Source of the DNA: Baffinella frigidus
Lineage: Eukaryota; Cryptophyceae; Cryptomonadales; Baffinellaceae
Length of the DNA: 11,105 bases
Assembly: GCA_026770585.1 (NCBI GenBank)
Contig: MU647414.1
Location: 92,137-103,241, forward strand
Direction: 5' to 3'
How positions within the stretch are numbered: position 1 is the first letter of the stretch; each line of letters begins with the position of its first letter. The notes below the pieces were generated by a model, which saw only the letters and a program-made list of their open reading frames with translations, had not been told where the DNA came from and did no database searches. The position numbers were made by a program, and so were the translations under genes. Of this stretch, positions 1 to 6,514 are shown in pieces.

Positions 1-128
1 AAACACTAAACACTAAACACTAAACACTAGCCCTAAATCCTGAACCCCAAACCCCAAACCCCCAAACCCCAAACCCTAAACCCCAACCCCCAAACCCTAA
101 ACCCCAAACCCTAAACCCCAAACCCCAT
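1..128. repeat. Degenerate telomere-like heptamer block
   Basis: The tract opens with AAACACT units and passes into CCCTAAA, CCCCAAA and CCCCCAAA variants. CCCTAAA is the complement of the TTTAGGG telomere heptamer known from plants and many algae. The units are too degenerate to be a fresh telomere. Similar short blocks recur at 3168-3180, 5333-5362 and 9315-9338. It may be a subtelomeric tract, an interstitial relic or the edge of a contig; the sequence does not decide. Confidence 0.85.
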
Positions 129-154
129 CTCACGCGCTTCCCGGTAAGTGAGCA

Positions 155-318
155 GGCGCGTTTTCGCGCCCTAAAAGCGTTTTAGTGACTTTTCGGGGGC
201 GCGAACAGGCGGACGTCGCTTTCTGCAGGGATGGGAGGTGTCCCTTTTCTGGTGCGAACAGGCGCCTTTTCGCAGTCCAAAATTGTTTCAGGGCGCAAAA
301 ACGCGACTTTTTGCACCC
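155..318. repeat. Cluster of small hairpins
   Basis: Two perfect hairpins abut: GGCGCG-tttt-CGCGCC (155-170) and CTAAAA-GCG-TTTTAG (171-185). A third pairs 291-301 with 308-318 (GGGCGCAAAAA with TTTTTGCACCC, one mismatch). All lie in GC-rich DNA with no recognisable gene. They could be the remains of older snap-back elements. Confidence 0.6.
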
Positions 319-396
319 CGAGATGTTACTAAAACGTTGTACTGACTTTTTTTTCGGGGGCCGGACAGGCGCACGTCTCTGTCTTCAGGGATGGGA
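186..396 (+). repeat. Imperfect ~50-bp direct repeat, two copies
   Basis: Copies lie at 186-236 and 343-396. Both read TGACTTTT...CGGGGG, then a GACAGGC/GAACAGGC box, then CAGGGATGGGA. The copies differ by small indels and substitutions. No function can be assigned. Confidence 0.65.
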
Positions 397-417
397 TGCT
401 GGCGGGGGCGGCGGAAT

Positions 418-628
418 GGGGCCTCGGGGATATCCTGCTCGATTTCGGATACCTCACCCGCGACCCGGTTTGGCCCTGCGAAATTAATCTTAATTCAAGC
501 GAATAGAAAATGGTTGTTGTAGTGGACATGGCACTGCGAAATTAATCTTAATTCAAGCGAATGGAAAATGGTTGTTGTAGTGGATATGATGACACGAAGA
601 TGAAGCGTGTGGATGCATTGAGCAAGGC
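418..628 (+). repeat. Dispersed repeat R1, copy a, with internal 58-bp tandem duplication
   Basis: This is the most intact copy of a repeat seen four times before 1550. Landmarks in order are GGGGATATCCTGCTCGATTT (426-445), CGGATACCTCACCCGCGACC, AATTAATCT, GTGAAT/GTGGAT boxes and GATGAAGCGTGTGGATGCAT (600-619). The 58-bp segment 473-530 is repeated in tandem as 531-588 with a few substitutions. It shows the uninterrupted form of the site that element A occupies in copy c. Confidence 0.8.
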
Positions 629-664
629 GCAGAGATGACAACGGTCTGGTGGGCCGAGTGGGGC

Positions 665-668
665 CTTA

Positions 669-704
<36 letters not shown>

Positions 705-722
705 ATGATAATGATAATAATA
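665..722. repeat. (TAA)n microsatellite
   Basis: Trinucleotide AAT/TAA units run through the tract, ending in GATAATGATAATAATAAACC. The same tail precedes R1 at 1471-1490, so the microsatellite seems to be part of the repeat unit rather than chance. Confidence 0.9.
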
Positions 723-827
723 AACCGTGTAGTAGTGAATAAGATATGGGGAAGTGGGGATATCCTGCTCGATTTCGGATACCTCACCCGCGACCCGGTT
801 TGGCCCTGCGGAATTAATCTCAGTTCA
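723..827 (+). repeat. R1 copy b, 5' part
   Basis: The tract starts ACCGTGTAGTAGTGAATAAG and matches copy a from the GGGGATATCCTGCTCGATTT box (757-776) through AATTAATCTCAG. It is cut off at about 826 by the inverted-repeat element 826-965. R1-like sequence resumes at about 973, so this copy has been interrupted. The 696-770 stretch is nearly identical to 1462-1536. Confidence 0.75.
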
Positions 828-965
828 CTGCCAGGGCGGACTTTTTGTATGAGTCAACTCACCTGCGAATGTGTAGTAAATAAGTACCCATTACGGGTAC
901 CTCGTTTCTAAAGTTGACAGATTTGTGGGTGAATTGACTTTTACAAAATCTCCGGGCTGGCAGTG
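826..965. mobile_element. Inverted-repeat element inside R1 copy b
   Basis: The ends are the perfect inverted pair CACTGCCAG (826-834) and CTGGCAGTG (957-965). Imperfect pairing continues inward, for example GAGTCAACTCACC with GGGTGAATTGACT. An inner hairpin GTACCC-attac-GGGTAC sits at 884-900. The element carries the box GTGTAGTAAA at 871-880, which recurs in other elements of this window. Part of it (910-943) has a reverse-orientation relative at 2622-2656. Flanks do not form a clean target duplication. No protein is encoded, so it is non-autonomous. Confidence 0.65.
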
Positions 966-972
966 CAATTGG

Positions 973-1080
973 AGAAATTGATCTCAATTAGAGCGAAAAG
1001 ACGGAGGTTGTGGTAGTGAATCGGGCGTGGAGATGAAACGTGGAGATACATTGAGGGTCTCGGGGACATCCTGCTCGATT
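973..1080 (+). repeat. R1 copy b 3' part and start of copy c
   Basis: R1 resumes with GAAATTGATCTCAATTAGAG, GTGGTAGTGAAT, and GATGAAACGTGGAGATACAT, which matches the 3' part of copy a. At about 1059 a new unit starts (CGGGGACATCCTGCTCGATT) and is broken after GATT at 1080 by element A. Confidence 0.75.
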
Positions 1081-1251
1081 TTATCCGGTCAAGTATTTGA
1101 TTTAAATGGTTCGGAGCCCCCCGAATGCACGAAATTTACTACACGTTTGTCACGTCCAGCCCTTATTATTACTAGTATGATCAAACGTATAGTAAATTTC
1201 GTGCATTCGGGGGGACTCCGAACCATTTAAATCAAATACCTGACCGGATGA
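1081..1251. mobile_element. Snap-back element A (RATY family), 171 bp
   Basis: Long arms 1083-1149 and 1182-1249 are inverted and nearly identical, around a 32-bp loop. The terminal sequences are TTATCCGGTC and, read inward from the right, TCATCCGGTC. The 4 bases GATT occur at both edges (1077-1080 and 1252-1255). Intact R1 copies at 441-450 and 771-780 show the same site without the element, which supports a real insertion with a 4-bp target duplication. Nucleotides 13-29 form a weak 7-3-7 hairpin. It lacks the left-end insert seen in B, C and D. It encodes no protein. Confidence 0.88.
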
Positions 1252-1345
1252 GATTTCGGATATCTCACACGCGACCCAGTGTGGCCCTTTCGGAGAAATT
1301 AATCTCAATGTAAAGCGAATGTACGAAGCGTGTGGTAGTGAATAA
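1252..1345 (+). repeat. R1 copy c, part distal to element A
   Basis: After the duplicated GATT the repeat continues TTCGGATATCTCACACGCGA and then GAGAAATTAATCTCAAT and GTGTGGTAGTGAATAAG. Joined across element A this restores an R1 unit comparable to copies a and b. Confidence 0.75.
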
Positions 1346-1360
1346 GCAGTGAATAACAAT

Positions 1361-1361
1361 G

Positions 1362-1405
<44 letters not shown>

Positions 1406-1490
1406 CTTAGTGGTGAATATTAATAATAATAATAATAATAATAATAGTAATAATAATAATAATAATGAGGATGATAATGATAATAATAAA
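1361..1490. repeat. Two (TAA)n microsatellite tracts
   Basis: Tracts run at about 1361-1404 and 1420-1490, separated by CCTTAGTGGTGAATAT. The 3' end changes to GATGATAATGATAATAATAA, identical in style to the tract at 699-722, and leads into the next R1 copy. Confidence 0.9.
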
Positions 1491-1545
1491 CCGTGCAGAA
1501 GTGAATAAGATATGGGGAAGTGGGGACATCCTGCTCGATTTCGGT
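1491..1545 (+). repeat. R1 copy d, truncated
   Basis: The copy begins CCGTGCAGAAGTGAATAAG, continues GGGGAAGTGGGGACATCCTG and ends after CTCGATTTCGG, where it diverges into unrelated DNA. With its (TAA)n leader it duplicates 696-777. Confidence 0.75.
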
Positions 1546-1595
1546 TTTCAGCCCAGGACCCCTCTCCTAAGTCATTTCTGATACAAACCCAAACA

Positions 1596-1635
1596 ACTTT
1601 TGAAAGTTTATCTCCACTTTTGAAAGGTCATCTCC
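1596..1635 (+). repeat. 20-bp tandem duplication
   Basis: Two adjacent units, 1596-1615 and 1616-1635, share ACTTTTGAAAG and ATCTCC and differ at two positions. The surrounding 1546-1672 shows nothing else that I can assign. Confidence 0.75.
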
Positions 1636-1672
1636 CCTGTTGTGGGATCATTTTTTGTTTCAAATGTGTACC

Positions 1673-1809
1673 TAGAGCGCTGTGCAGAGAAGTTGGCCAC
1701 CGAAAAATGGGAAAATGGGAAAATTGGAGCCATTTCGTCCACTTTGAAATGGCTCCAATTTTCCCATTTTCCCATTTTTCGGTGGCCAACTTCTCTGCAC
1801 AGCGCTCTA
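1673..1809. mobile_element. Perfect snap-back element with 64-bp arms
   Basis: Arms 1673-1736 and 1746-1809 are perfect reverse complements around a 9-bp loop (1737-1745). Arms start TAGAGCGCTGTGCAGAGAAG and include repeated GGGAAAAT. If the outer TA at each edge is target sequence, the element is GAGCGC...GCGCTC with a TA duplication, as in the Tc1/mariner superfamily; that is inference. Overlapping frames on both strands are translations of the palindrome and are not genes. The complete arm identity suggests recent origin or ongoing conversion. Confidence 0.9.
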
Positions 1810-1867
1810 CCATTGACTGGATGACTGGCGAAATGGGTCCAGGGCTGAACCACTTTCCTATTGAATC

Positions 1868-1972
1868 TCATCCCGGAAGATAACTGAATCAGTTCCTTTT
1901 CAATAGGAGGTTGAATAGGAGAAGCTAGTTGTGGCATAGTAACTTTAATTAGGCCTCCTGATTAAATGAAAA
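1868..1972 (-). mobile_element. Truncated relative of element F
   Basis: From TCATCC at 1868 the sequence matches the reverse complement of element F (5165-5308) through AACTGAATCAGTT, TCAATAGGAGGTTG, CATAGTAA and AATTAGGCCTCCT, then stops at about 1972. AATC (1864-1867) precedes it and fits the RATY target, but no second end is present. It is single-ended, so deleted or rearranged. Confidence 0.75.
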
Positions 1973-2187
1973 AGCGTTGGTACCCTAGGACGGTCTGAGG
2001 ATGTCTGTATGGGGGCCTGGTCCTCGCCGAGGGCAAACGGTGCGTAGTTAGTAAGTTGATCACTTTACAATAGGCCTAGGACCTGTTGACAGGGACTTTA
2101 GGACCTGTTGACAGGGACTTTAAGAGGTTAATAAAGAAGAAGAAGACGAAGACACCATTCGCCAGGCTAGCATTTGTGTGTGTGTGT

Positions 2188-2233
<46 letters not shown>

Positions 2234-2250
2234 TAGAGTTAATCTGGTCT
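1973..2250. repeat. 22-bp tandem duplication and (GT)n/(GA)n tract
   Basis: Units 2079-2100 and 2101-2122 are identical (GGACCTGTTGACAGGGACTT plus TA). A GT run begins at 2175 and turns into a GA run ending near 2238. Upstream 1973-2078 contains CCTAGGAC, a box shared with elements I-L, but no gene that I can see. Confidence 0.85.
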
Positions 2251-2320
2251 CCACTGTTACTTCTTAAGTTAACAGAGGTTCCACTTTTGCTTCGAGACGT
2301 TCCACTCTCGACTTTTGTCG
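2251..2320 (+). repeat. Dispersed ~70-bp repeat, copy 1
   Basis: It matches 8163-8230: CCACTGTTAC, then AACAGAGGTTCCACTTTTGC, then CTCTCGACTTTTG. Copy 2 has small indels near AAAGTCAACAG. The two lie nearly 6 kb apart in the same orientation. Confidence 0.75.
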
Positions 2321-2334
2321 CAAAGGGAATCCTC

Positions 2335-2472
2335 CCACCAACCCTCACAACTTGGGCAAATCGAAAAAGTCAAAAACACCTAATCCCCTTGGAGGCCGTC
2401 GAAATCCGACGGCCTTCAAGGGGATTTTTGGAGCCATTTTCCCCGATTTGCCCAGACTGTGAGGGTTGGTGG
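2335..2472. mobile_element. Snap-back element G, 138 bp
   Basis: The ends CCACCAACCCTCACA and TGTGAGGGTTGGTGG pair perfectly. Pairing continues imperfectly through GGGCAAATCG and AATCCCCTT and closes in a perfect stem GGCCGTCG-aaatc-CGACGGCC. Flanks (CCTC on the left, TCAA on the right) do not make a target duplication, so transposon origin is inferred from structure only. Confidence 0.75.
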
Positions 2473-2774
2473 TCAAAAGGAGCAGACCGGAAGTTCATCT
2501 GCCGGGTTTGTAGTACCACTTTATTTTTTTGCGTGAAAATGATCAGTCAACCCGACTCAGGCAGAGCTAGGACGTGCTGTCGCCCCGCGACGACGGCCTG
2601 TGTATCAAATTGCCCTGTTTCCAAAGTCAACTCACCCACGAATCTTGTCAACTTTGCGCGGATTCTGAACAACAATACTTTTAGTGGTGCAGAAATAATA
2701 GAAAGACGTAATAGGTTTGATTCACAGGTTATCGTCGCGTGGCGTTGGCGGATGGTCCGGGACCCATAACCTGA
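2473..2774. other. No assignable gene; holds a reverse copy of a repeat
   Basis: An open frame crosses this tract, but it begins in the GA microsatellite and reads through element G, so I do not regard it as a gene. Positions 2622-2656 (AAAGTCAACTCACCCACGAA...) are the reverse complement of 910-943 inside the 826-965 element, with a few changes. Confidence 0.5.
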
Positions 2775-2778
2775 GTGT

Positions 2779-2987
2779 CCACACGAGAACGCTAGAGGGG
2801 CCTATTTATATGTGGGAGAAAACAAGTTGTGAATATTTGTACCAGGATAAGGCAAAGTAACCTCATGTCTGGCAGAATTTACGCCAGGCGCGAGGTTACT
2901 TTTATCTTATCCTGGTATAAATTTGAGCATTGGTGTAGTAAAGACTTTGTTCGGTTTTAAATAGGCCCCTCTAGCATTCTCGAGTGG
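2779..2987. mobile_element. Snap-back element H, 209 bp
   Basis: The ends are CCACACGAGAACGCTAGAGG and, read inward from the right, CCACTCGAGAATGCTAGAGG, continuing through GGCCTATTTA. An inner arm TACCAGGATAAG with GAGGTTAC pairs 2840-2864 with 2892-2917. GTGT occurs at both edges (2775-2778 and 2988-2991). The related segment at 3501-3520 reads CATAACCTATGGTGTGGTGC without the element and so resembles the empty site. It contains the box GTGTAGTAAA (2933-2942). It is non-coding. Confidence 0.85.
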
Positions 2988-3145
2988 GTGTGGTGCTCAC
3001 AACCTGACGAAAAGGCTGACAACTGAAATGGTCCACTTATCGAACAAGCAAGGATTCTGCTCAAGTGGTCTACTTTCAGGAATCCGCCAACGCGCTCAAG
3101 TGGTGCACTTATCAGGAGTCGGATTGGGACACGACGGACGGGATA
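2988..3145 (+). repeat. Duplicated segment, copy 1 (copy 2 at 3513-3619)
   Basis: Shared landmarks in order: GTGTGGTGCTCA, AACCTGACGAAAAGGCTGAC, AGTGGTCC/CACTTATC, and TCAGGAGTCGGATTGGGACA, followed by GACGGGATACACTACCC. Copy 1 has an extra internal repeat of the CAAGTGGT...CACTT motif. Copy 2 leads directly into the array at 3594. Confidence 0.8.
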
Positions 3146-3512
3146 CACTACCCGACGGGATACACTGGGTTTAGGGTTTAGGCGTCAGGGTATAATTTAG
3201 TACGGGGCCCGATACCCAGAGGGGAAGAGGAGACCTGGCGGACGCTGAGGTCGCGACATGACTAGGCAGTCACCTCGGACAGTTGGCTTCGGCGTCCGCG
3301 TGACCGGTCACGCGGGCGCTCCGTACGACGGACGGGATACGCTACCCCACCGTCCGCCCCATGCCACGTAGCGCTGACCTGTGTACCAACTTGAGTGCGT
3401 CTTTCTAATCGCCCCCTCTATTACTATTGTAGCTGGTACAAATGGGTCGAGTCGATGGACTCACGCTCGTATTCCGAACAGCCTCACATAGCATACGTGC
3501 TCATAACCTATG
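3146..3512. other. Spacer with a telomere-like block and a 20-bp perfect palindrome
   Basis: GGTTTAGGGTTTA is at 3168-3180. A perfect palindrome CCGCGTGACCGGTCACGCGG is at 3296-3315, extendable to 3292-3319 with one mismatched pair. GGACGGGATACGCTACCCCA at 3330-3349 is a diverged start of the array unit. I see no gene. Confidence 0.6.
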
Positions 3513-3593
3513 GTGTGGTGCTCATAACCTTAATAACCTGACGAAAAAGCTGACAAGGCAACTAAAGTGGTCCGCTTATCAGGAGTCGGATTG

Positions 3594-4441
3594 GGACACG
3601 ACCGACGGGATACACTACCCCACCGTGTACTACGAGGCCGCCACCCAGGTCCACTTAGCAGCCACCGATGACTTTTGGGAAAGGGTCCATCTAAAGGGTG
3701 TACAGTTTAGGGTCGTCTCGACGAATTCGAGATTCGCGTGAGAGTTCCCTCGCACAACGCATACACACACAATACATACACATACATACACATACATACA
3801 TACATACATACATACATACATACATACATACATACATACATACATACATACATACATACATACATACATACATACATACAACTCAAGGCTCAAGGGCCTG
3901 TTCTAGGACCTGTATCGGGAGTAATAAAAAATAAAAAAGACTACCCCACCGTCTACTACGAAGCCGCCACCCAGGTCCACTTAGCAGAAGAAAATGACTT
4001 TTGGGAAAGGGTCCATCTAAACGATTCCCGTACAAATTGTAACGTGACCAGTCTTGCCTGGATATCCGGGTGACGTGATACACTACCCCACCGTGTACTA
4101 CGAGGCCACCACCCACGTCCACTTAGCAGATAAATGACAACTTTGACCATTATAGCTCTTGTCTCTGAGGTGGGCCCGTTTCTTAAGAAGCATAGACTTT
4201 TGTGTCACTCAACTCAAGGCTCAAGGGCCTGTTCTAGGACCTGTATCGAGAGTAATAAAGAAGAAGAAGACTACCCCACCGTGTACTACGAGGTCGCCAC
4301 CCAGGTCCACTTAGCAGCCACCGATGACTTTTGGGAAAGGGTCCATCTAAATGAGTCCCGTACAAATTCTTTCGCCGGTAACGTGACCAGTCTTGCCTGG
4401 ATATCTGGGCGACGCGATACACTACCCCACCGTCTACTACG
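3594..4441 (+). repeat. Direct-repeat array with a conserved open frame
   Basis: The core unit CTACCCCACCGT-TACTACGA-GCCGCCACCCAGGTCCAC recurs at 3616, 3942, 4084 (short), 4271 and 4424 (start only). A larger unit is duplicated as 3881-4106 and 4212-4441, each with leader ACTCAAGGCTCAAGGGCCTG and tail GTCTTGCCTGGATATC. Three copies keep the same forward frame open, reading YPTVYYEAATQVHLA then DFWERVHL. Several copy differences are silent in that frame (GTG/GTC, GAG/GAA), others are not. I do not recognise the peptide. It could be a decayed coding repeat or non-coding DNA. Confidence 0.7.
3761..3881. repeat. (CATA)n microsatellite
   Basis: The tract is CACACAATACATACA at first and then about twenty uninterrupted CATA units. 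The Tyr-Ile-His-Thr and Met-Tyr-Val-Cys readings on the two strands are artefacts of it. Confidence 0.95.
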
Positions 4442-4445
4442 AATC

Positions 4446-4597
4446 TCATCCGGTCGAGTATTTGAGTCAAATGCGATTTCGGGGATCTCCGATGCGATTT
4501 GCAACGAAAATTACCACACGGACGTGACTGAAAATGTCCGGTGTGTAGTAATTTTCGTTGCCAGGATCGTATTTGAGTCAAATACTCGCCGCGATTA
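4446..4597. mobile_element. Snap-back element B (RATY family), 152 bp
   Basis: AATC flanks both sides (4442-4445 and 4598-4601). Left end TCATCCGGTCGA and inward right end TAATCGCGGCGA are each followed by a hairpin, GTATTTG-AGT-CAAATGC and GTATTTG-ACT-CAAATAC. The left end has an extra piece, GATTTCGGGGATCTCCGATG, missing on the right. Inner arms GCAACGAAAATTAC/GTAATTTTCGTTGC pair. It sits in an array copy: TACTACGA before it and CGCCAGACAGGT after it correspond to TACTACGAGGCCGCCACCCA of intact copies. It is non-coding. Confidence 0.88.
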
Positions 4598-4601
4598 AAT
4601 C

Positions 4602-4735
4602 CGCCAGACAGGTACTCAACCCTGATCTCTCGACCCTCAACCCTGCCCCCTCAGCCCTCAGCCGTCAACCCTCAATCCAGCAATTTTCCCCCTGAGCCCT
4701 GAAACCACGACAGGTCATTACTGGGAATTTCAGGA
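4602..4735. repeat. Degenerate CCCTCAA-like heptamer tract
   Basis: Between about 4613 and 4700 units such as ACCCTCA, GCCCTCA and CCCTGCC recur with heptamer spacing. They resemble diverged telomere-type units. Nothing else is recognisable. Confidence 0.65.
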
Positions 4736-5164
4736 CGCGACGTTTCATTTCGTGGTACTAAATGAGTGTGCGGTCCCGCGTGAGAGGCAGCTCCTCGTCC
4801 TTTCCACGTCCGATTTGTTTCTCCGAATTTCGGATCCGGGTACAAAATTTAAAACAGGACTTGTATCTGAATTTCCGACTTGTGACCTGGCGTGGCCGTA
4901 TACGGGAGTGTACGGAAGGGGCGTGGTACTCGGCTCACTCGGGCTGGCGAGTACCTAAGTTGATATTCCGTCCTAAGTTGATAGCTCTGATGTGCAGTCT
5001 TAAGCTCCTGGCTCTGCTTCAGTCGGGTAAGCCGACTATTCACACGTTGACATGCTGGGTGTGCGGTTCAAATCCGTCCACTTTGGAGCGGGAACGAGTT
5101 CGGTGTCATCAGGGTGGTGCGACCAAATAGACTGGGGCAAAGCTAGATAGGGGGCGCCTCGAGC
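4736..5164. other. No assignable gene; dispersed-repeat pieces
   Basis: 4736-4782 (GCGACGTTTCATTTCGTGGTAC then GAGTGTG) is a relative of the 30-bp unit array at 7921-8041. ACTTGTGACCTGGCGTGG at 4878-4895 recurs at 5863-5880. AAGTTGATA occurs twice, about 20 bp apart, at 4965-4985. A TTCAAATCC box at 5068 looks like a tRNA T-loop, but no cloverleaf forms. Overlapping frames show no known domain. Confidence 0.5.
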
Positions 5165-5308
5165 TCATCTCGAAAGACAACTGAATCAGTTCCCTAATTA
5201 GAGTCTTCATTTAATTAGGAGGCCTAATTGAATTTACTATGCCCGAACTAATTTCTCCTATCCAACCTCCTATTGAAAAGGAACTGATTCAGTTATCTCC
5301 CGAGATGA
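5165..5308. mobile_element. Snap-back element F, 144 bp
   Basis: Left end TCATCTCGAAAGAC and inward right end TCATCTCGGGAGAT are each followed by AACTG-AAT-CAGTT, a hairpin whose three-base loop is at nucleotides 20-22 from the end, as in elements A-E. The inner sequence has AATTAGGAGGCCTAATT and, read on the minus strand, CATAGTAAATTCAATTAG. The four flanking bases are GAGC on the left and GCGC on the right (3 of 4 match). A truncated relative lies at 1868-1972. Confidence 0.82.
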
Positions 5309-5332
5309 GCGCGGTCTGCGGCTGCGAGTAGA

Positions 5333-5664
5333 CCCAAAACCCCAAACCCAAAACCCCAAACAGATTCTCTTCAACTCAGTGAAGTACCTCCGACGACTCC
5401 CCGACTCCGAAACGCCCCCGCCCCCTCCGCTCACGTCAAAGCCCCCCGGGGGCATGGGCAATCCTGGGTACGTATACCCTCCTCTCTCTCTCTCTCTCTC
5501 TCTCCCTCCCTCCCTCCCTCTCCCTATCCCTCGCCTCTCCCTCTCCCTCTCCCTCTCCCTCTCCCTCTCCTCTCTATGTCTCCTCTCTCTCTCCTCCTCT
5601 CTCTCTCCTACACCCTTCATCCTACACCCTACACCCCGAGCCCTGAACCCTGAACCCTGAACCC
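5333..5664. repeat. Low-complexity tract: CCCAAAA, (CT)n/(CCCT)n, CCCTGAA
   Basis: CCCAAAACCCCAAACCC runs at 5333-5360. Ordinary sequence follows to about 5480, then CT, CCCT and CCCTCT units to about 5607, then ACACCCT and ACCCTGA heptamers to 5664. Arg/Glu-rich and Leu/Ser-rich translations are products of this repeat. Confidence 0.85.
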
Positions 5665-5898
5665 GCTGGTAATGACCGCGGTGCTAGTGGCCGCGCCAGT
5701 TCATAAGTCGGATTTTCATTTTTACTACACCATCTACGGGTAAAGTTGATTCTCACCAGGGAAACACGCCAAACGTGTTGGGAGTTGGAGCCCCTCGTGG
5801 GCGCTACAATGTTTTTTTGTACCACGAAACACTTTTAGCGCGAAACGTTGCGTGTGAAATTCCCACTTGTGACCTGGCGTGGTCATGCTGATCACCGG
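5665..5898. other. No assignable gene; reverse copy of the 30-bp unit
   Basis: GTACCACGAAACACTTTTAG to GCGTGTG (5820-5857) is the reverse complement of the CACACGCAACGTTTCGTCTA unit arrayed at 7921-8041. TTTTTACTACACC (5720-5732) is the reverse of the GTGTAGTAAA box. A small hairpin AACACG-ccaaa-CGTGTT lies near 5763-5779. Confidence 0.55.
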
Positions 5899-6117
5899 GA
5901 GATTTTGGGGCTGGTAATGATGACCCCAGTAGCTCAGTGGGGGCTGGTAATGATAAACGTCTACCGCAGGTTTGGGCTTGTAATGATGGTTGGGGCCTGT
6001 GATGACGAAGGTTGGGGCTGAGTGGGGGCCGATAATGATGAAGTTTGGCGCCTGTGATGATGAAGGTTGGGGCTGAGTGGGGCCGATAATGATGCAGGTT
6101 GGGGCTCGTAATGATCG
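5899..6117 (+). repeat. GGTAATGATG minisatellite with 55-bp higher-order period
   Basis: Units of about 20-26 bp combine GGTTGGGGC with TAATGATGA or TGTGATGATGA. A higher-order unit of about 55 bp is seen as 5996-6050 and again from 6051, sharing AAGGTTGGGGCTGAGTGGGG. Frames rich in Pro, His and Ser on the minus strand are readings of this array. Confidence 0.8.
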
Positions 6118-6132
6118 CGGTACTCGCTGTGA

Positions 6133-6200
6133 CGCTGATCACTGGGGATTCGTACGTGGGGGTCTTCCATCTCTCTTCCTACCTCTTCAGCGGAAGCAAG
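6133..6200 (+). repeat. Cassette copy 1, without an element
   Basis: It reads CGCTGATCACTGGGGATTCG then TACGTGGGGGTCTTCCATCT and CCTACCTCTTCAGCGG. It has GATC and GATT ten bases apart, uninterrupted. Copies with elements start at 6501, 6654 and 7742, so this one serves as the empty site. The downstream 6201-6336 holds no recognisable gene. Confidence 0.8.
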
Positions 6201-6340
6201 GTGATTTCATCGGGCCCTCTAATAAAATCTATTTGGCCCTTTTTAGGGTTTCATCTCTCCGCCTGAAATGTTTTCGGACTTTTTCGATAACTTACTGAGA
6301 ACGGGTTCTTGGAACAACTTGGAAAGTCTTTCGAAAGATC

Positions 6341-6500
6341 TCATCCGGACGAGTATTCATAGTGAATACGATTTCGGGGATCTCCGATTCGATTTTGGTG
6401 TATCTTAAGGCTCTAAATGAAGTCTGGATAGACGGCTTTCGTATTTCTACCCCTTAAGATACACCAAAATCGTATTCATTATGAATACTCGGCGGGATTA
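6341..6500. mobile_element. Snap-back element C (RATY family), 160 bp
   Basis: GATC flanks both sides (6337-6340 and 6501-6504). Left end TCATCCGGACGA and inward right end TAATCCCGCCGA precede perfect hairpins GTATTCA-TAG-TGAATAC and GTATTCA-TAA-TGAATAC. The left end carries an extra piece of about 21 nt (around TTCGGGGATCTCCGATTC). Arms continue CGATTTTGGTGTATCTTAAG on both sides. The ~45-bp centre is not paired. It is non-coding. Confidence 0.9.
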
Positions 6501-6514
6501 GATCACGGGTGGTT

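Noticed and set aside
1240-1270. Hammerhead-ribozyme-like core (CCGGATGAG then TTTCGG) at element ends
   Set aside because: The catalytic CTGATGA...GAAA arrangement with three stems cannot be built; the likeness is limited to a few bases.
1608-1937. Overlapping frames of 60-123 codons on both strands
   Set aside because: Each is a reading of the same perfect palindrome, giving mirrored peptides; no independent coding evidence.
2086-2769. 227-codon open frame, the longest in the window
   Set aside because: It reads through a GA microsatellite (Arg-Glu run) and the whole of foldback G, and has no recognisable domain.
3630-3934. Cys/Tyr/Val-rich and His/Thr-rich proteins on the two strands
   Set aside because: They are translations of the (CATA)n microsatellite.
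5004-5087. Possible tRNA: TTCAAATCC T-loop-like box with GCTCC/GGAGC ends
   Set aside because: The anticodon stem does not pair, the T stem has mismatches and the acceptor-to-D-arm spacing is wrong.
5270-5660. Arg/Glu-rich and Leu/Ser-rich open frames
   Set aside because: They are translations of the CT/GA low-complexity tract.
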